Shown: in pieces, positions 1 through 6,576 of the stretch
Layout of the letters: every line of letters starts with the position of its first letter
Position numbering within the stretch: the first letter of the stretch is position 1
Assembly (NCBI GenBank): GCA_903861205.1
Contig: CAIOTC010000010.1
Coordinates: 1 to 35,703 of the forward strand
Length of the DNA stretch: 35,703 bases
Reading direction: 5' to 3'
Source: an uncultured bacterium
GTDB lineage: Bacteria > Patescibacteriota > Minisyncoccia > Phycocordibacterales > DATDWN01
The notes under the pieces: model-generated
Seen by the model: only the letters and a program-made list of their open reading frames with translations
What the model was told of the DNA's origin: nothing
Database searches by the model: none
Position numbers and translations under genes: made by a program

Positions 1-104
1 TAAAAAATTTTTAATTTATAATTTTTAATTTTTATTGAATTTTCAATGATTTAATTTTAAATTTTAAATTCATTTTAAATTCTAAATTATAAATTTTAAA
101 TTAC
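1..104. repeat. AT-rich intergenic repeat downstream of rpsF
   Basis: The stretch consists almost only of A and T, made of reiterated aatttttaat and ttaaatttt units. Its wording (attgaattttcaatgattt) closely resembles the AT-rich stretch at 26043-26098 (aatgaatttccaatgcatc), so the two look like copies of one dispersed sequence. It follows the rpsF stop codon on the minus strand. I see no gene in it. Confidence 0.5.
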
Positions 105-593
105 CTAGACAATGACTAGGTCATCGATGCTCTTGTCGATTTCTTCCGGTGTTGATTCCGGTTCTGTCAGCTCCGGCTGAACATTTGAAAATTCTATTTT
201 CTTTTCTTCATCACCGCCTTTGAGCAACATTTTGCCGCTGATCAAAGTATTTTCACGCACAGTTTTCACTAATAAATATCGGAGGATGTTTTCGTCCGCG
301 TCGAGCGCCTTTTTTACAGCCACAATTCCTTCCTTCGGTATTTCAAATTTTACCCAGCCAAAATATCCCGTCACGCATTTGTAGCGGGTCGTCTGAATAA
401 CTTTTGTCATCGGATAAGCGAGATCTATGAGAGTCGGGGTCTCATGGGAGATCACTTCACCGCCTGCCTTTTGAATCATTTCTTTCAGTGATTCTACTTT
501 GGCAGGAACTTGCTCTACAGCAAGGGACGGAAGGAGGGTAAAGCCGGCTTCGAAAACGGCCAAATTCTCCTCGTTTTTTGTCTCTTTTTCCAT
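105..593 (-). CDS. rpsF: 30S ribosomal protein bS6
   Basis: This 162-aa protein matches ribosomal protein bS6, a small-subunit protein that contacts bS18 and 16S rRNA. The core (about residues 12-120) shows the beta-alpha-beta S6 pattern: an N-terminal strand with LLPSLAVE, then HETPTLIDLAYPM, and the strand VTGYFGWVKFEI before the second helix and the LRYLLVK strand. A roughly 40-residue acidic tail (KKIEFSNVQPELTEPESTPEE) extends beyond the core; bacterial S6 is often 95-135 aa, so this is long. In bacteria rpsF usually precedes ssb and rpsR; here the window ends 104 bases downstream, so that cannot be checked. The start is an ATG without a Shine-Dalgarno sequence. A -10-like TAATCT lies 6 nt upstream, which suggests a leaderless transcript. 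Confidence 0.93.
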   Translation of the reverse strand: MEKETKNEENLAVFEAGFTLLPSLAVEQVPAKVESLKEMIQKAGGEVISHETPTLIDLAYPMTKVIQTTRYKCVTGYFGWVKFEIPKEGIVAVKKALDADENILRYLLVKTVRENTLISGKMLLKGGDEEKKIEFSNVQPELTEPESTPEEIDKSIDDLVIV

Positions 594-599
594 GTGGGA

Positions 600-628
600 A
601 GATTAGCATAAAATAGCTGACGACGCAA
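600..628 (-). promoter_or_regulatory. Putative rpsF promoter, leaderless type
   Basis: On the minus strand a -35-like TTGCGT (623-628) lies 17 bp from a -10-like TAATCT (600-605), with a TG dinucleotide one base before the -10 (extended -10). The -10 ends 6 nt before the rpsF ATG, so transcription would start at or next to the start codon. The -35 hexamer overlaps the end of the inverted-repeat element at 625-798. Confidence 0.5.
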
Positions 629-798
629 ATTCAGTTCCGGCATTCATTTCCGGATACATTCACCCGTCCAGCGACGGGTTCATTCCTGTCCTCGGCCTTG
701 ATTTGTCAATGAGCCCCGTCCCAAAAGGCGGGGTCGTTGACAAAACCATGCTCAAGGCCTGCGGAGTCTCCGTAAATGAATGCCGGAACTGAATTTGC
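625..798. repeat. MITE-like element with 30-bp terminal inverted repeats
   Basis: The left arm (625-654) and right arm (769-798) are inverted copies matching at 29 of 30 positions (core TTCAGTTCCGGCATTCATTT). Between them lie a small hairpin ACCCGTC/GACGGGT and the palindromic unit described at 690-765. No target-site duplication is obvious. There is no coding capacity, so this looks like a non-autonomous palindromic element inserted between rpsF and the 91-aa gene. Confidence 0.7.
690..765. repeat. Palindromic intergenic unit, copy 1
   Basis: This is a hairpin with core TTTGTCAATGAGCCCCG / CGGGGTCGTTGACAAA around an A-rich loop, then an asymmetric bulge, and a basal stem GGCCTTGA/TCAAGGCC. 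The same architecture recurs at 31005-31079 with compensatory changes in the stems. Confidence 0.75.
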
Positions 799-905
799 TA
801 AGTGGTGATGTCGAAAATTTTTTCTCACTTGATGTCAACGGCGAAGCAACGTGGTCACCAAGTGTGGAAAATTTTTTCCACCATGACCAATTTTTTGCAA
901 AAGAA

Positions 906-932
906 AAAAGTGTCGGTTGCCCAAACACTTTT
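906..932 (-). terminator. Putative terminator of the 91-aa gene
   Basis: Read on the minus strand, AAAAGTGT pairs with ACACTTTT across an 11-nt loop, followed by TTCTTTT. It lies just after the stop codon at 942. Confidence 0.5.
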
Positions 933-941
933 GTGTTTTTG

Positions 942-1217
942 TCAGACTTTTTTCCAGCCAAGTTTTTCTAATTTTTGAATTCTTAGTGCAAAGGACCCAT
1001 CCCCTGTCGCCCCACCCAACTTAACAGTTGGAATCGGATCATAAGCATTGAAAAGAATCCTAACAACACTTGCCCATGCAGACAAATATTTTTTTTCTTC
1101 CTCATATATTAAAACCTGATGATGCAATTCCGGTAGAAAGTTTTGCTCGCAAACCTTTTCCATTTCAAGGTTTGCACTATCAGATCTTACTAACAAAACA
1201 AAACGAACTTTATTCAT
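942..1217 (-). CDS. Hypothetical 91-aa protein downstream of tatD
   Basis: I do not recognise this family. The ORF track runs to 1316 and would overlap tatD. I place the start at the internal ATG (MNKVRFVLLVRSD) because a GGAG motif lies 8 nt upstream, which leaves a 43-bp gap after tatD. The product begins with a hydrophobic strand-like stretch (VRFVLLV), has a central charged helix region (EEEKKYLSAW) and a basic C-terminus (LRIQKLEKLGWKKV). There is no signal peptide and no membrane segment. It lies between tatD and rpsF on the same strand and is followed by its own hairpin terminator. The strong ribosome site and terminator support a real gene. It could be co-transcribed with tatD. Confidence 0.6.
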   Translation of the reverse strand: MNKVRFVLLVRSDSANLEMEKVCEQNFLPELHHQVLIYEEEKKYLSAWASVVRILFNAYDPIPTVKLGGATGDGSFALRIQKLEKLGWKKV

Positions 1218-1260
1218 GTGTTTATCTCCGTTACATAGAGTACACTCAAAACAAGTTTTG

Positions 1261-2067
1261 TCAAATTCTAAAACTCCTGCCCGCATTCTCCACCAAAGTT
1301 TTTCGAACCAATTCAAAATCCTCGTTGCGGATTTCGGCGATTTTTTTGACTATTTCGGGTACGTACGGGGGCGAGTTGCGTTTGCCGCGAAATGGGGCGG
1401 GAGCGACAAATGGGGCGTCGGTTTCAGACATGATGCTTTCGAGTGGCGCATATTTGACCACTTCGTCGTATTCGTGGGTAAAGGTGACAACTCCAGCAAA
1501 GGAAATGGTAAAGCCGATTGCCAAAAATCTTTTTAGGACTTCGGTGTTGCCGACAAAAAAATGAGCGTTGCCTCGCAGTTTTTCACCATGCATTTTGTGA
1601 TATTTTTCCAAAATTTCCAGTGCATCAAAATACGCGTCAAAATTTATTTTATCCGATGGACGAATGTGGAGCATGAGCGGTTTCCCGACTTTCACCGCCA
1701 AATCAATCTGCGCCTCAAAAAGTTTCTTCTGTGCCGATTTTTGGACACCCGGTGTCAACGAAAAATAATCAAGCCCACATTCACCGATTGCCACCACTTT
1801 TTGATGTTTGGCCAACTCTGATATTTTTTCCATTTCATACGATATATCGTATGAAATGTCATTTGCTGATTCTGGATGAACTCCGACACATGCCCAGACA
1901 TTTTCATTTTTTTCAGCCAATTCAACTTCCTTTTTTGAAGTCTCAAAATCCACCCCGACTGAAATCGTGGCAATTTTTTGTTTTTGCATTTCCGAAATTA
2001 TTTCTTCCCTATCAGCGTCATAATCCGGAAACGACAAGTGGGAATGAATGTCAAAATAGTCGGACAT
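1261..2067 (-). CDS. TatD-family metal-dependent hydrolase (putative DNase)
   Basis: This is a 268-aa TIM-barrel hydrolase of the TatD family, whose characterised members are divalent-metal-dependent 3'-5' exonucleases or DNases. Visible landmarks are the N-terminal metal-binding DIHSHL (His8, His10), GVHPES, the AIGECGLDYF motif carrying the bridging glutamate, MLHIRPSD, GNAHFF for a further metal histidine, and the late SETDAPFVAP aspartate motif. Length and motif order are typical. An apparent insertion ISYDISYEM just before the ELAKHQKVVAIGE block is encoded by a perfect 28-bp palindrome (1831-1858). There is no Shine-Dalgarno sequence. It lies downstream of metG on the same strand, as is common for tatD genes, but separated from it by a palindromic repeat. 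Confidence 0.93.
   Translation of the reverse strand: MSDYFDIHSHLSFPDYDADREEIISEMQKQKIATISVGVDFETSKKEVELAEKNENVWACVGVHPESANDISYDISYEMEKISELAKHQKVVAIGECGLDYFSLTPGVQKSAQKKLFEAQIDLAVKVGKPLMLHIRPSDKINFDAYFDALEILEKYHKMHGEKLRGNAHFFVGNTEVLKRFLAIGFTISFAGVVTFTHEYDEVVKYAPLESIMSETDAPFVAPAPFRGKRNSPPYVPEIVKKIAEIRNEDFELVRKTLVENAGRSFRI
1831..1858. repeat. Perfect 28-bp palindrome inside tatD
   Basis: The sequence CATTTCATACGATA followed by TATCGTATGAAATG is self-complementary over 28 bases. It encodes an extra ISYDISYEM stretch at a position where TatD proteins normally have a short loop. Confidence 0.85.
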
Positions 2068-2091
2068 AATGAAAAATTAATTGAAAATTTT

Positions 2092-2183
2092 TGTCATTCC
2101 CGCGAAGGCGGGAATCTATTAATTTTAAAATCTAGATCCCCGTCCCCGATCAGGTCGAGGACAGGCTCTACGCGAGGATGACA
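2092..2183. repeat. GTCATTCCCGCG-type palindromic repeat, copy 1
   Basis: The unit starts with TGTCATTCCCGCG, carries an internal hairpin CCCGC gaa GGCGGG, and ends with CGCGAGGATGACA, the imperfect inverse of its start (11 of 13). It fills the metG-tatD gap. A related unit lies at 10537-10600. Units of this wording are widespread short palindromic intergenic repeats in many bacteria. Confidence 0.75.
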
Positions 2184-2184
2184 G

Positions 2185-3627
2185 CTAATCTTTTCTCATA
2201 AACAATGGCTGTTCAGGAGATTTGTTTGATTTTATCAGAGCTTTTATTTTATTCGATGTTTCCGGCATTATTGGATTCAGCATTCTAGCTACGGAATACA
2301 ATCTGACAACTAGTTCAGAAATCATTTTTTGCCCGGCTTCTTTGTCAGTTTTGACGACCTTGAAAGGCTGATTGTTTTGAATGAATTTGTCCATTTCGGA
2401 AATCTCCGCCCAAATAAAATCGCAAGCTTTGGTAATTTCAAATTGATCCAAAAAAGAAAAATATTTTGACATGTCTTCTCTCTCCGAGATTTCTACCGGT
2501 GCATCCAAATTATTTTCCGCCATTTTCATGACGCGCGAAACCAAGTTACCGAGTCCGTTGGCCAGATTAGCATTATAGCTTTCCTTGAATCTTTCGTTTG
2601 AAAATGGACTGTCTTCGAAACTGGAAACTTCTCTGAGCAAGAAATACCGCAAAGCATCCACGCCATATTCGGCCGAAATTTCTTTCGGGTCTACCACGTT
2701 GCCAAGTGATTTTGACATTTTTATACCGCCGTCAGCCGTGATGTGACCGTTGACCACAATTTGGTAAGTATTCGGAATTCCGGCTGCAATGAGCATGGCT
2801 TGCCACATGATGGCCTGAAAACGCGTGTTATCCTTTCCGCAATATTGTGTCGGCGTTCCACCCTCCCAATATTTTTTGAAATTGCTGTCGTCGTCCGTCC
2901 CCCAACCGAGAGTGGAGATGTAATTTGTCAGAGCATCAAACCAAACGTACTCCACGTGTTCTTCGTCACCAGGCACAGAAATCCCCCACGGCATTTTAGA
3001 TTTCAAACGTGAGATGCTAAAATCCTGTAACCCACTTTTTACAAAAGCGATCGCCTCATTGTATCTGAAATCAGGAATAACGAGGTTCGGATTTTTTTCA
3101 TAAAAATCCAAAAGTGGTTTTTGAAATTTCGAAAAAGCGAAAAAATAATTTTCTTCATCCACTGTTTCCAATTCCCTGTCAGGGTGTATTGGACATTTAC
3201 CGTCCACCAAGTCGGAGTCGGTTTTTTCCTCCTCGCAACCAATGCAATATTTTGTCTTATAATTTTTTTTGTAAATAAATCCGTTATCTGCCACTTTTTT
3301 CCAAAATTTCTGAGCTGATTTCTCGTGTCTTTCATCCGTTGTCCGGACGAAATGAACATCGTCCGACATGCCGAATGATTTAGTTTGGATTTTAAATCTT
3401 TCAAACGCTTCGTCCACAAATTCTTGCGGATTTTTTCCTGCTTTCTTTGCACTTTCTAGAATTTTCATGCCATGCTCATCCGTGCCACTGTTGAAAAACA
3501 CGTCGAAACCAACCAGTTTTTTGTACCGGCTAATCGCATCTGCGCGTATAAACTCAAGCGCATGTCCCATATGGAGATCGCTATTCACATACGGTAAAGT
3601 TGTGGTGATGTAAAAAGTTTTTTGCAT
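2185..3627 (-). CDS. metG: Methionyl-tRNA synthetase
   Basis: This 480-aa class Ia aminoacyl-tRNA synthetase charges tRNA-Met with methionine. The HIGH signature is HMGH (residues 19-22), the zinc knuckle has CIGC and a later CPIH, the methionine-pocket region YVWFDALTNY is present, and the KMSKS loop reads KMSKSLGN. The C-terminal alpha-helical anticodon domain is short and ends around residue 480. There is no appended dimerisation (tRNA-binding EMAP-like) domain, matching the compact bacterial form. The gene follows the AI-2E permease by 16 nt, suggesting one transcript with the upstream M16 peptidase and permease genes. No Shine-Dalgarno sequence precedes the ATG. Confidence 0.97.
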   Translation of the reverse strand: MQKTFYITTTLPYVNSDLHMGHALEFIRADAISRYKKLVGFDVFFNSGTDEHGMKILESAKKAGKNPQEFVDEAFERFKIQTKSFGMSDDVHFVRTTDERHEKSAQKFWKKVADNGFIYKKNYKTKYCIGCEEEKTDSDLVDGKCPIHPDRELETVDEENYFFAFSKFQKPLLDFYEKNPNLVIPDFRYNEAIAFVKSGLQDFSISRLKSKMPWGISVPGDEEHVEYVWFDALTNYISTLGWGTDDDSNFKKYWEGGTPTQYCGKDNTRFQAIMWQAMLIAAGIPNTYQIVVNGHITADGGIKMSKSLGNVVDPKEISAEYGVDALRYFLLREVSSFEDSPFSNERFKESYNANLANGLGNLVSRVMKMAENNLDAPVEISEREDMSKYFSFLDQFEITKACDFIWAEISEMDKFIQNNQPFKVVKTDKEAGQKMISELVVRLYSVARMLNPIMPETSNKIKALIKSNKSPEQPLFMRKD

Positions 3628-3643
3628 TCGTTACTTCGTATAT

Positions 3644-4723
3644 TTAATTCGCCGCCTTCATCCGTTCGATTTTATCGATTTTATTTTTTTCCATGTCGTC
3701 GAAAAATTCAATGATGATGGCGGCAATCGGCACGGACAAAACGAGACCAAGAAACCCAGCCAGCTGGAAACCGGCCACCAGTGCGACAATCGAAACAATC
3801 GGCGGAACGCCAACCACTTTCTTGACCACAAGCGGATAGATGAGTTGATTTTCGAACTGGTGAACAATCAGATAAAAGCCGACGACAATCAAGGCCGATG
3901 TAAAACCGCCGCTGACAAACGAAATGGTAATGGCCGGAATGGACGCCAAAATAGGGCCAAACAGAGGGATAATTTCGAACACAGCCGCAAGAAAAGCCAG
4001 AAGCAAGGCGTTCGGCACACTAAGAAGCATCAGTCCGAGATAAACGAGCACGCCGATGATAACGGCCAAAATGAGCTGACCCTGCATCCAGCTGCCGATT
4101 TTTTTCTGCGATCTCCTCCATAGGTCGATGATGTAGCCTTCATGTTTGAGCGGAGTGATAATTTTGAGAAATTTCCCGACTCCGTCCTGCTCCACCGAAA
4201 GATAAAACGACATAACCACCATCAGAATGAAACTAAGGACGCCACCGAAAATAGTTGATATCGTGCTGAACGTGTTGGAAGTCAGATTGGTCAAAAAGTT
4301 ATTTATCGTTCCAACCATCTGGCTTAGATTGATACTGCTCTGAATGTTGCTGACGATTGGCTGCGAAGACAGAAAATCATTATTGGCAATAGTGTTGGAA
4401 ATAGTTTGAGAATTAAAATATGTCGGAACATTTTTCAGAAAATCGCTCGACTCGGAAAGAAGCGGAATGAGCAGAAAATAAATAACAACAAAAATAAAAA
4501 TGGCCAGCGTGAGGTATATGAGTATTATGGAAAGCAGACGCGGGAATTTGTGTCTGACGAGCCATTGCGCCCACGGCTCTATAGCCGAAGCGATGACAAT
4601 GGACATGAGAACAATGAGCAGCAAGTCACGCAGAAAGAAAAGCATCCAAAAGAAAAGAACAACCAAAATGGCTTTGACAATGGTCCCCGTGCCGATGTGA
4701 ATGACATTTTCGCGTAAATCCAT
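3644..4723 (-). CDS. AI-2E family transporter (multi-pass membrane protein)
   Basis: This is a polytopic membrane protein of about 359 aa with the AI-2E/PerM family layout: two N-terminal membrane helices (about residues 15-65), a third helix, an extended soluble stretch, then a C-terminal cluster including the family pattern FEIIPLFGPILASIPA and a final helix LVLSVPIAAIIIEFF. Characterised relatives include TqsA and sodium/proton antiporters, so the substrate cannot be set from sequence. The ORF track begins at a GTG six codons upstream; I prefer the ATG of MDLRENV because it matches the usual short N-terminus, although neither start has a Shine-Dalgarno sequence. It lies between the M16 peptidase and metG on the same strand with very short gaps. 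Confidence 0.88.
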   Translation of the reverse strand: MDLRENVIHIGTGTIVKAILVVLFFWMLFFLRDLLLIVLMSIVIASAIEPWAQWLVRHKFPRLLSIILIYLTLAIFIFVVIYFLLIPLLSESSDFLKNVPTYFNSQTISNTIANNDFLSSQPIVSNIQSSINLSQMVGTINNFLTNLTSNTFSTISTIFGGVLSFILMVVMSFYLSVEQDGVGKFLKIITPLKHEGYIIDLWRRSQKKIGSWMQGQLILAVIIGVLVYLGLMLLSVPNALLLAFLAAVFEIIPLFGPILASIPAITISFVSGGFTSALIVVGFYLIVHQFENQLIYPLVVKKVVGVPPIVSIVALVAGFQLAGFLGLVLSVPIAAIIIEFFDDMEKNKIDKIERMKAAN

Positions 4724-4747
4724 ATGTTTAAATGATACCACACAAAA

Positions 4748-6016
4748 TTAGAAGTGAAAAATTTTCTCCAGTTCTTCTTTGTTTTTGATGTTGCCGACAA
4801 TGGCCATGTTCAGTTTGTTGTCACGCATAATTTCCTTGGCCACTTTTTGAATATCTTTGGCGGTCACTTTTTGGATTTTTTTTGCATACTCCTCCGGCGT
4901 CAAAATTTTGTCGTCAATGACATCTTGAATGGCATAGTATTCGGCCATGGCATCTGACGATTCCAGGCCAAGATACATGTTACCAAGCAGAAATTCTTTA
5001 GCTTTAACAACTTCTTCTTTTGGAACAAGTTCGCTCGCCATTTTTTTCATTTCATTCAAAACTGCTTTGACCACCTCCCCCACCCGGCCTTTATCCACAC
5101 CAGTTGAAACAGCTAGATAGCCATGATCCGTAAATTCATCCGTACCAGCCCGGACATAATATCCCACACCCATTTCATCGCGAAGTTTTTGAAAAAGACG
5201 AGAGCTCATTCCTTTCCCTAACACCGTGCAAAGAACTTCGAGCGCATAATTTTTGTTGTCTTTTGCTTTGAACGCACGGACGCCTAGCACGATATGCGTT
5301 TGATCCGTTTCTTTATGTTTTATTTTAATTTCCGACTTTAACTGTTTTTCTATAACTTTTTTCTTACCGGTTTTTTTGCCAGTCGGAATTTTACTGAATT
5401 GTTTTTTGATTTCTTCAATCGCTTTCTTCTCCACAATATCCCCGGCCACCAAAATTGTAGTAGCCTCTGCCACATAATGCTTTTTGCGATAATTCAAAAA
5501 ATCTTTCCTGCTAATTTTTCTGATGATTTCCTTTTTGCCGGCAATACTCCATCCAGCCGGCTGATCGCCGTACAAAAGATCCATAAAAACCTCATGGACA
5601 GAACGGTTTGGCAAATCCTCGTACATATTTATTTCCTCGATAATCACACCTTTTTCTTTTTCAATTTCTTTTTCGTCAAAAACCGGATTAAGATACATGT
5701 CGGAAACGACATCCAGAATTTTATGGAAATGCTTCGGATGAGCTTTGGCGTAATAACCGGTGTATTCCTGTCCGGTGAAAGCGTTGTTCTGAGCACCAAG
5801 TCCGTCCAGCTCCACCGAAATATCTTTGGCTGTTGGTCGTCTTGTCGTACCCTTGAAACACATGTGCTCCAAAAAATGCGACAGGCCACTGATATCTTTC
5901 GTCTCGTATTTCGAACCAGCCTTAACCATAACCAAAACGGTGACGGATGGGCTGTCCTTGATCGGTGCCGTGATAATGGTCAAACCATTTTTCAGCTTTG
6001 TTTTTTTGTATTTCAT
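4748..6016 (-). CDS. M16-family zinc metallopeptidase (processing-peptidase/pitrilysin type)
   Basis: This 422-aa protein has the inverted zinc motif HFLEH (residues 47-51) and the downstream glutamate cluster EKGVIIEEINMYED that supplies the third ligand, both in the N-terminal M16 half. The second half contains the inactive-domain landmarks (LGKGMSSRLFQKLRDEMGVGYYV). The length fits a single-chain bacterial M16B peptidase that dimerises or acts as a two-lobed clamp on peptides. No signal peptide is present, so it is probably cytoplasmic. A TATATT with an extended -10 TG lies 9 nt before the ATG. The gene heads a run with the permease and metG. Confidence 0.93.
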   Translation of the reverse strand: MKYKKTKLKNGLTIITAPIKDSPSVTVLVMVKAGSKYETKDISGLSHFLEHMCFKGTTRRPTAKDISVELDGLGAQNNAFTGQEYTGYYAKAHPKHFHKILDVVSDMYLNPVFDEKEIEKEKGVIIEEINMYEDLPNRSVHEVFMDLLYGDQPAGWSIAGKKEIIRKISRKDFLNYRKKHYVAEATTILVAGDIVEKKAIEEIKKQFSKIPTGKKTGKKKVIEKQLKSEIKIKHKETDQTHIVLGVRAFKAKDNKNYALEVLCTVLGKGMSSRLFQKLRDEMGVGYYVRAGTDEFTDHGYLAVSTGVDKGRVGEVVKAVLNEMKKMASELVPKEEVVKAKEFLLGNMYLGLESSDAMAEYYAIQDVIDDKILTPEEYAKKIQKVTAKDIQKVAKEIMRDNKLNMAIVGNIKNKEELEKIFHF

Positions 6017-6056
6017 AGTAGGAGAAATATAGCATACTTTGAGTAATTTAAAAAAT

Positions 6057-6081
6057 CAGTCCCAGGTGACACCTGGGACTG
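6057..6081 (-). terminator. Rho-independent terminator after the DUF4258/DUF2283 pair
   Basis: A perfect stem CAGTCCCAGGTG/CACCTGGGACTG is followed on the minus strand by ATTTTTTAAA. It separates the two-gene unit from the M16 gene downstream. The plus-strand side also has a T-run (GGTTTTTA), so it may work in both directions. Confidence 0.85.
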
Positions 6082-6096
6082 GTTTTTAGACAGAAA

Positions 6097-6327
6097 CTAT
6101 ACCACGACCTTCTTTGAATTTATAAAATCAAAATTATTCACTGATATTTTATCCGTCACATTTTTACCAAACTTTTCTTTAAGACCAATAATTTCCAAAT
6201 AAAGCGGTCTATTTTTACTATCCACATCCAAAATAACCTCTGGAGCAATTTCCATGGTTTTGTTGATTTTTCCCTCTTTGAAAACGATACTGAGGGCGTC
6301 TATTTCTTTGTCGTATGAAATTTTCAT
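6097..6327 (-). CDS. DUF2283-family small protein
   Basis: This 76-aa protein has the DUF2283 pattern: MKISYDKEIDALSI, then IAPEVILDVD and a LEIIGLKE strand-helix. The family is small, cytoplasmic and uncharacterised biochemically. Its ATG overlaps the stop codon of the preceding DUF4258 gene as ATGA, so the pair is probably translationally coupled. DUF2283 genes are often found next to DUF4258 genes, and such pairs have been suggested to be toxin-antitoxin-like, with DUF2283 as the antitoxin-like partner; that role is inference here. The C-terminal VNNFDFINSKKVVV tail is unremarkable. Confidence 0.85.
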   Translation of the reverse strand: MKISYDKEIDALSIVFKEGKINKTMEIAPEVILDVDSKNRPLYLEIIGLKEKFGKNVTDKISVNNFDFINSKKVVV

Positions 6328-6551
6328 GTTTCAATTTTATTTGTCCAATACTGTGTAATGACGGTTATGAAATTTGATTTTCTTTGAAAAATAACTTTCA
6401 AATAAAGCTTATTAAATTTCCTAAAAACAATCTGTCTGCCACCATAACTTTCCGCAGTATAATCCGGTTTTCGCAAAGTTGCAAACACAAAATTTTTACC
6501 AATTTTCCTCTGCTTTAATTTTAATAGAGAATGTTTGCTGAAACGAATCAT
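6324..6551 (-). CDS. DUF4258-family small protein (possible toxin-like partner)
   Basis: This 75-aa basic protein begins with IRFSKHSLLKLKQRKI, the typical DUF4258 start in which a histidine lies in the first helix (compare FTKHALERMRERGI-type openings), followed by beta-strand segments GGRQIVFRKFNKLYLKVIF and FITVITQY. The fold class resembles small RelE/BrnT-like ribonuclease toxins, but no catalytic residues can be assigned with certainty. It overlaps DUF2283 by 4 nt and shares its terminator. No Shine-Dalgarno sequence is visible; the sequence before the ATG is TTGATAGAAT. A two-gene toxin-antitoxin-like unit is plausible but unproven. Confidence 0.75.
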   Translation of the reverse strand: MIRFSKHSLLKLKQRKIGKNFVFATLRKPDYTAESYGGRQIVFRKFNKLYLKVIFQRKSNFITVITQYWTNKIET

Positions 6552-6576
6552 ATTCTATCAAATTACAATGAATTAT

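Noticed and set aside
752-961. 69-aa minus-strand ORF downstream of the 91-aa gene
   Set aside because: It overlaps the 91-aa gene, runs through its terminator and an inverted-repeat arm, and has no ribosome site or recognisable domain.
780-971. 63-aa plus-strand ORF
   Set aside because: Its first codons lie in the arm of the terminal inverted repeat and the rest is low-complexity; no ribosome site precedes it.
5399-6046. 215-aa plus-strand ORF
   Set aside because: It is antisense to the M16 peptidase gene and shows no domain of its own.
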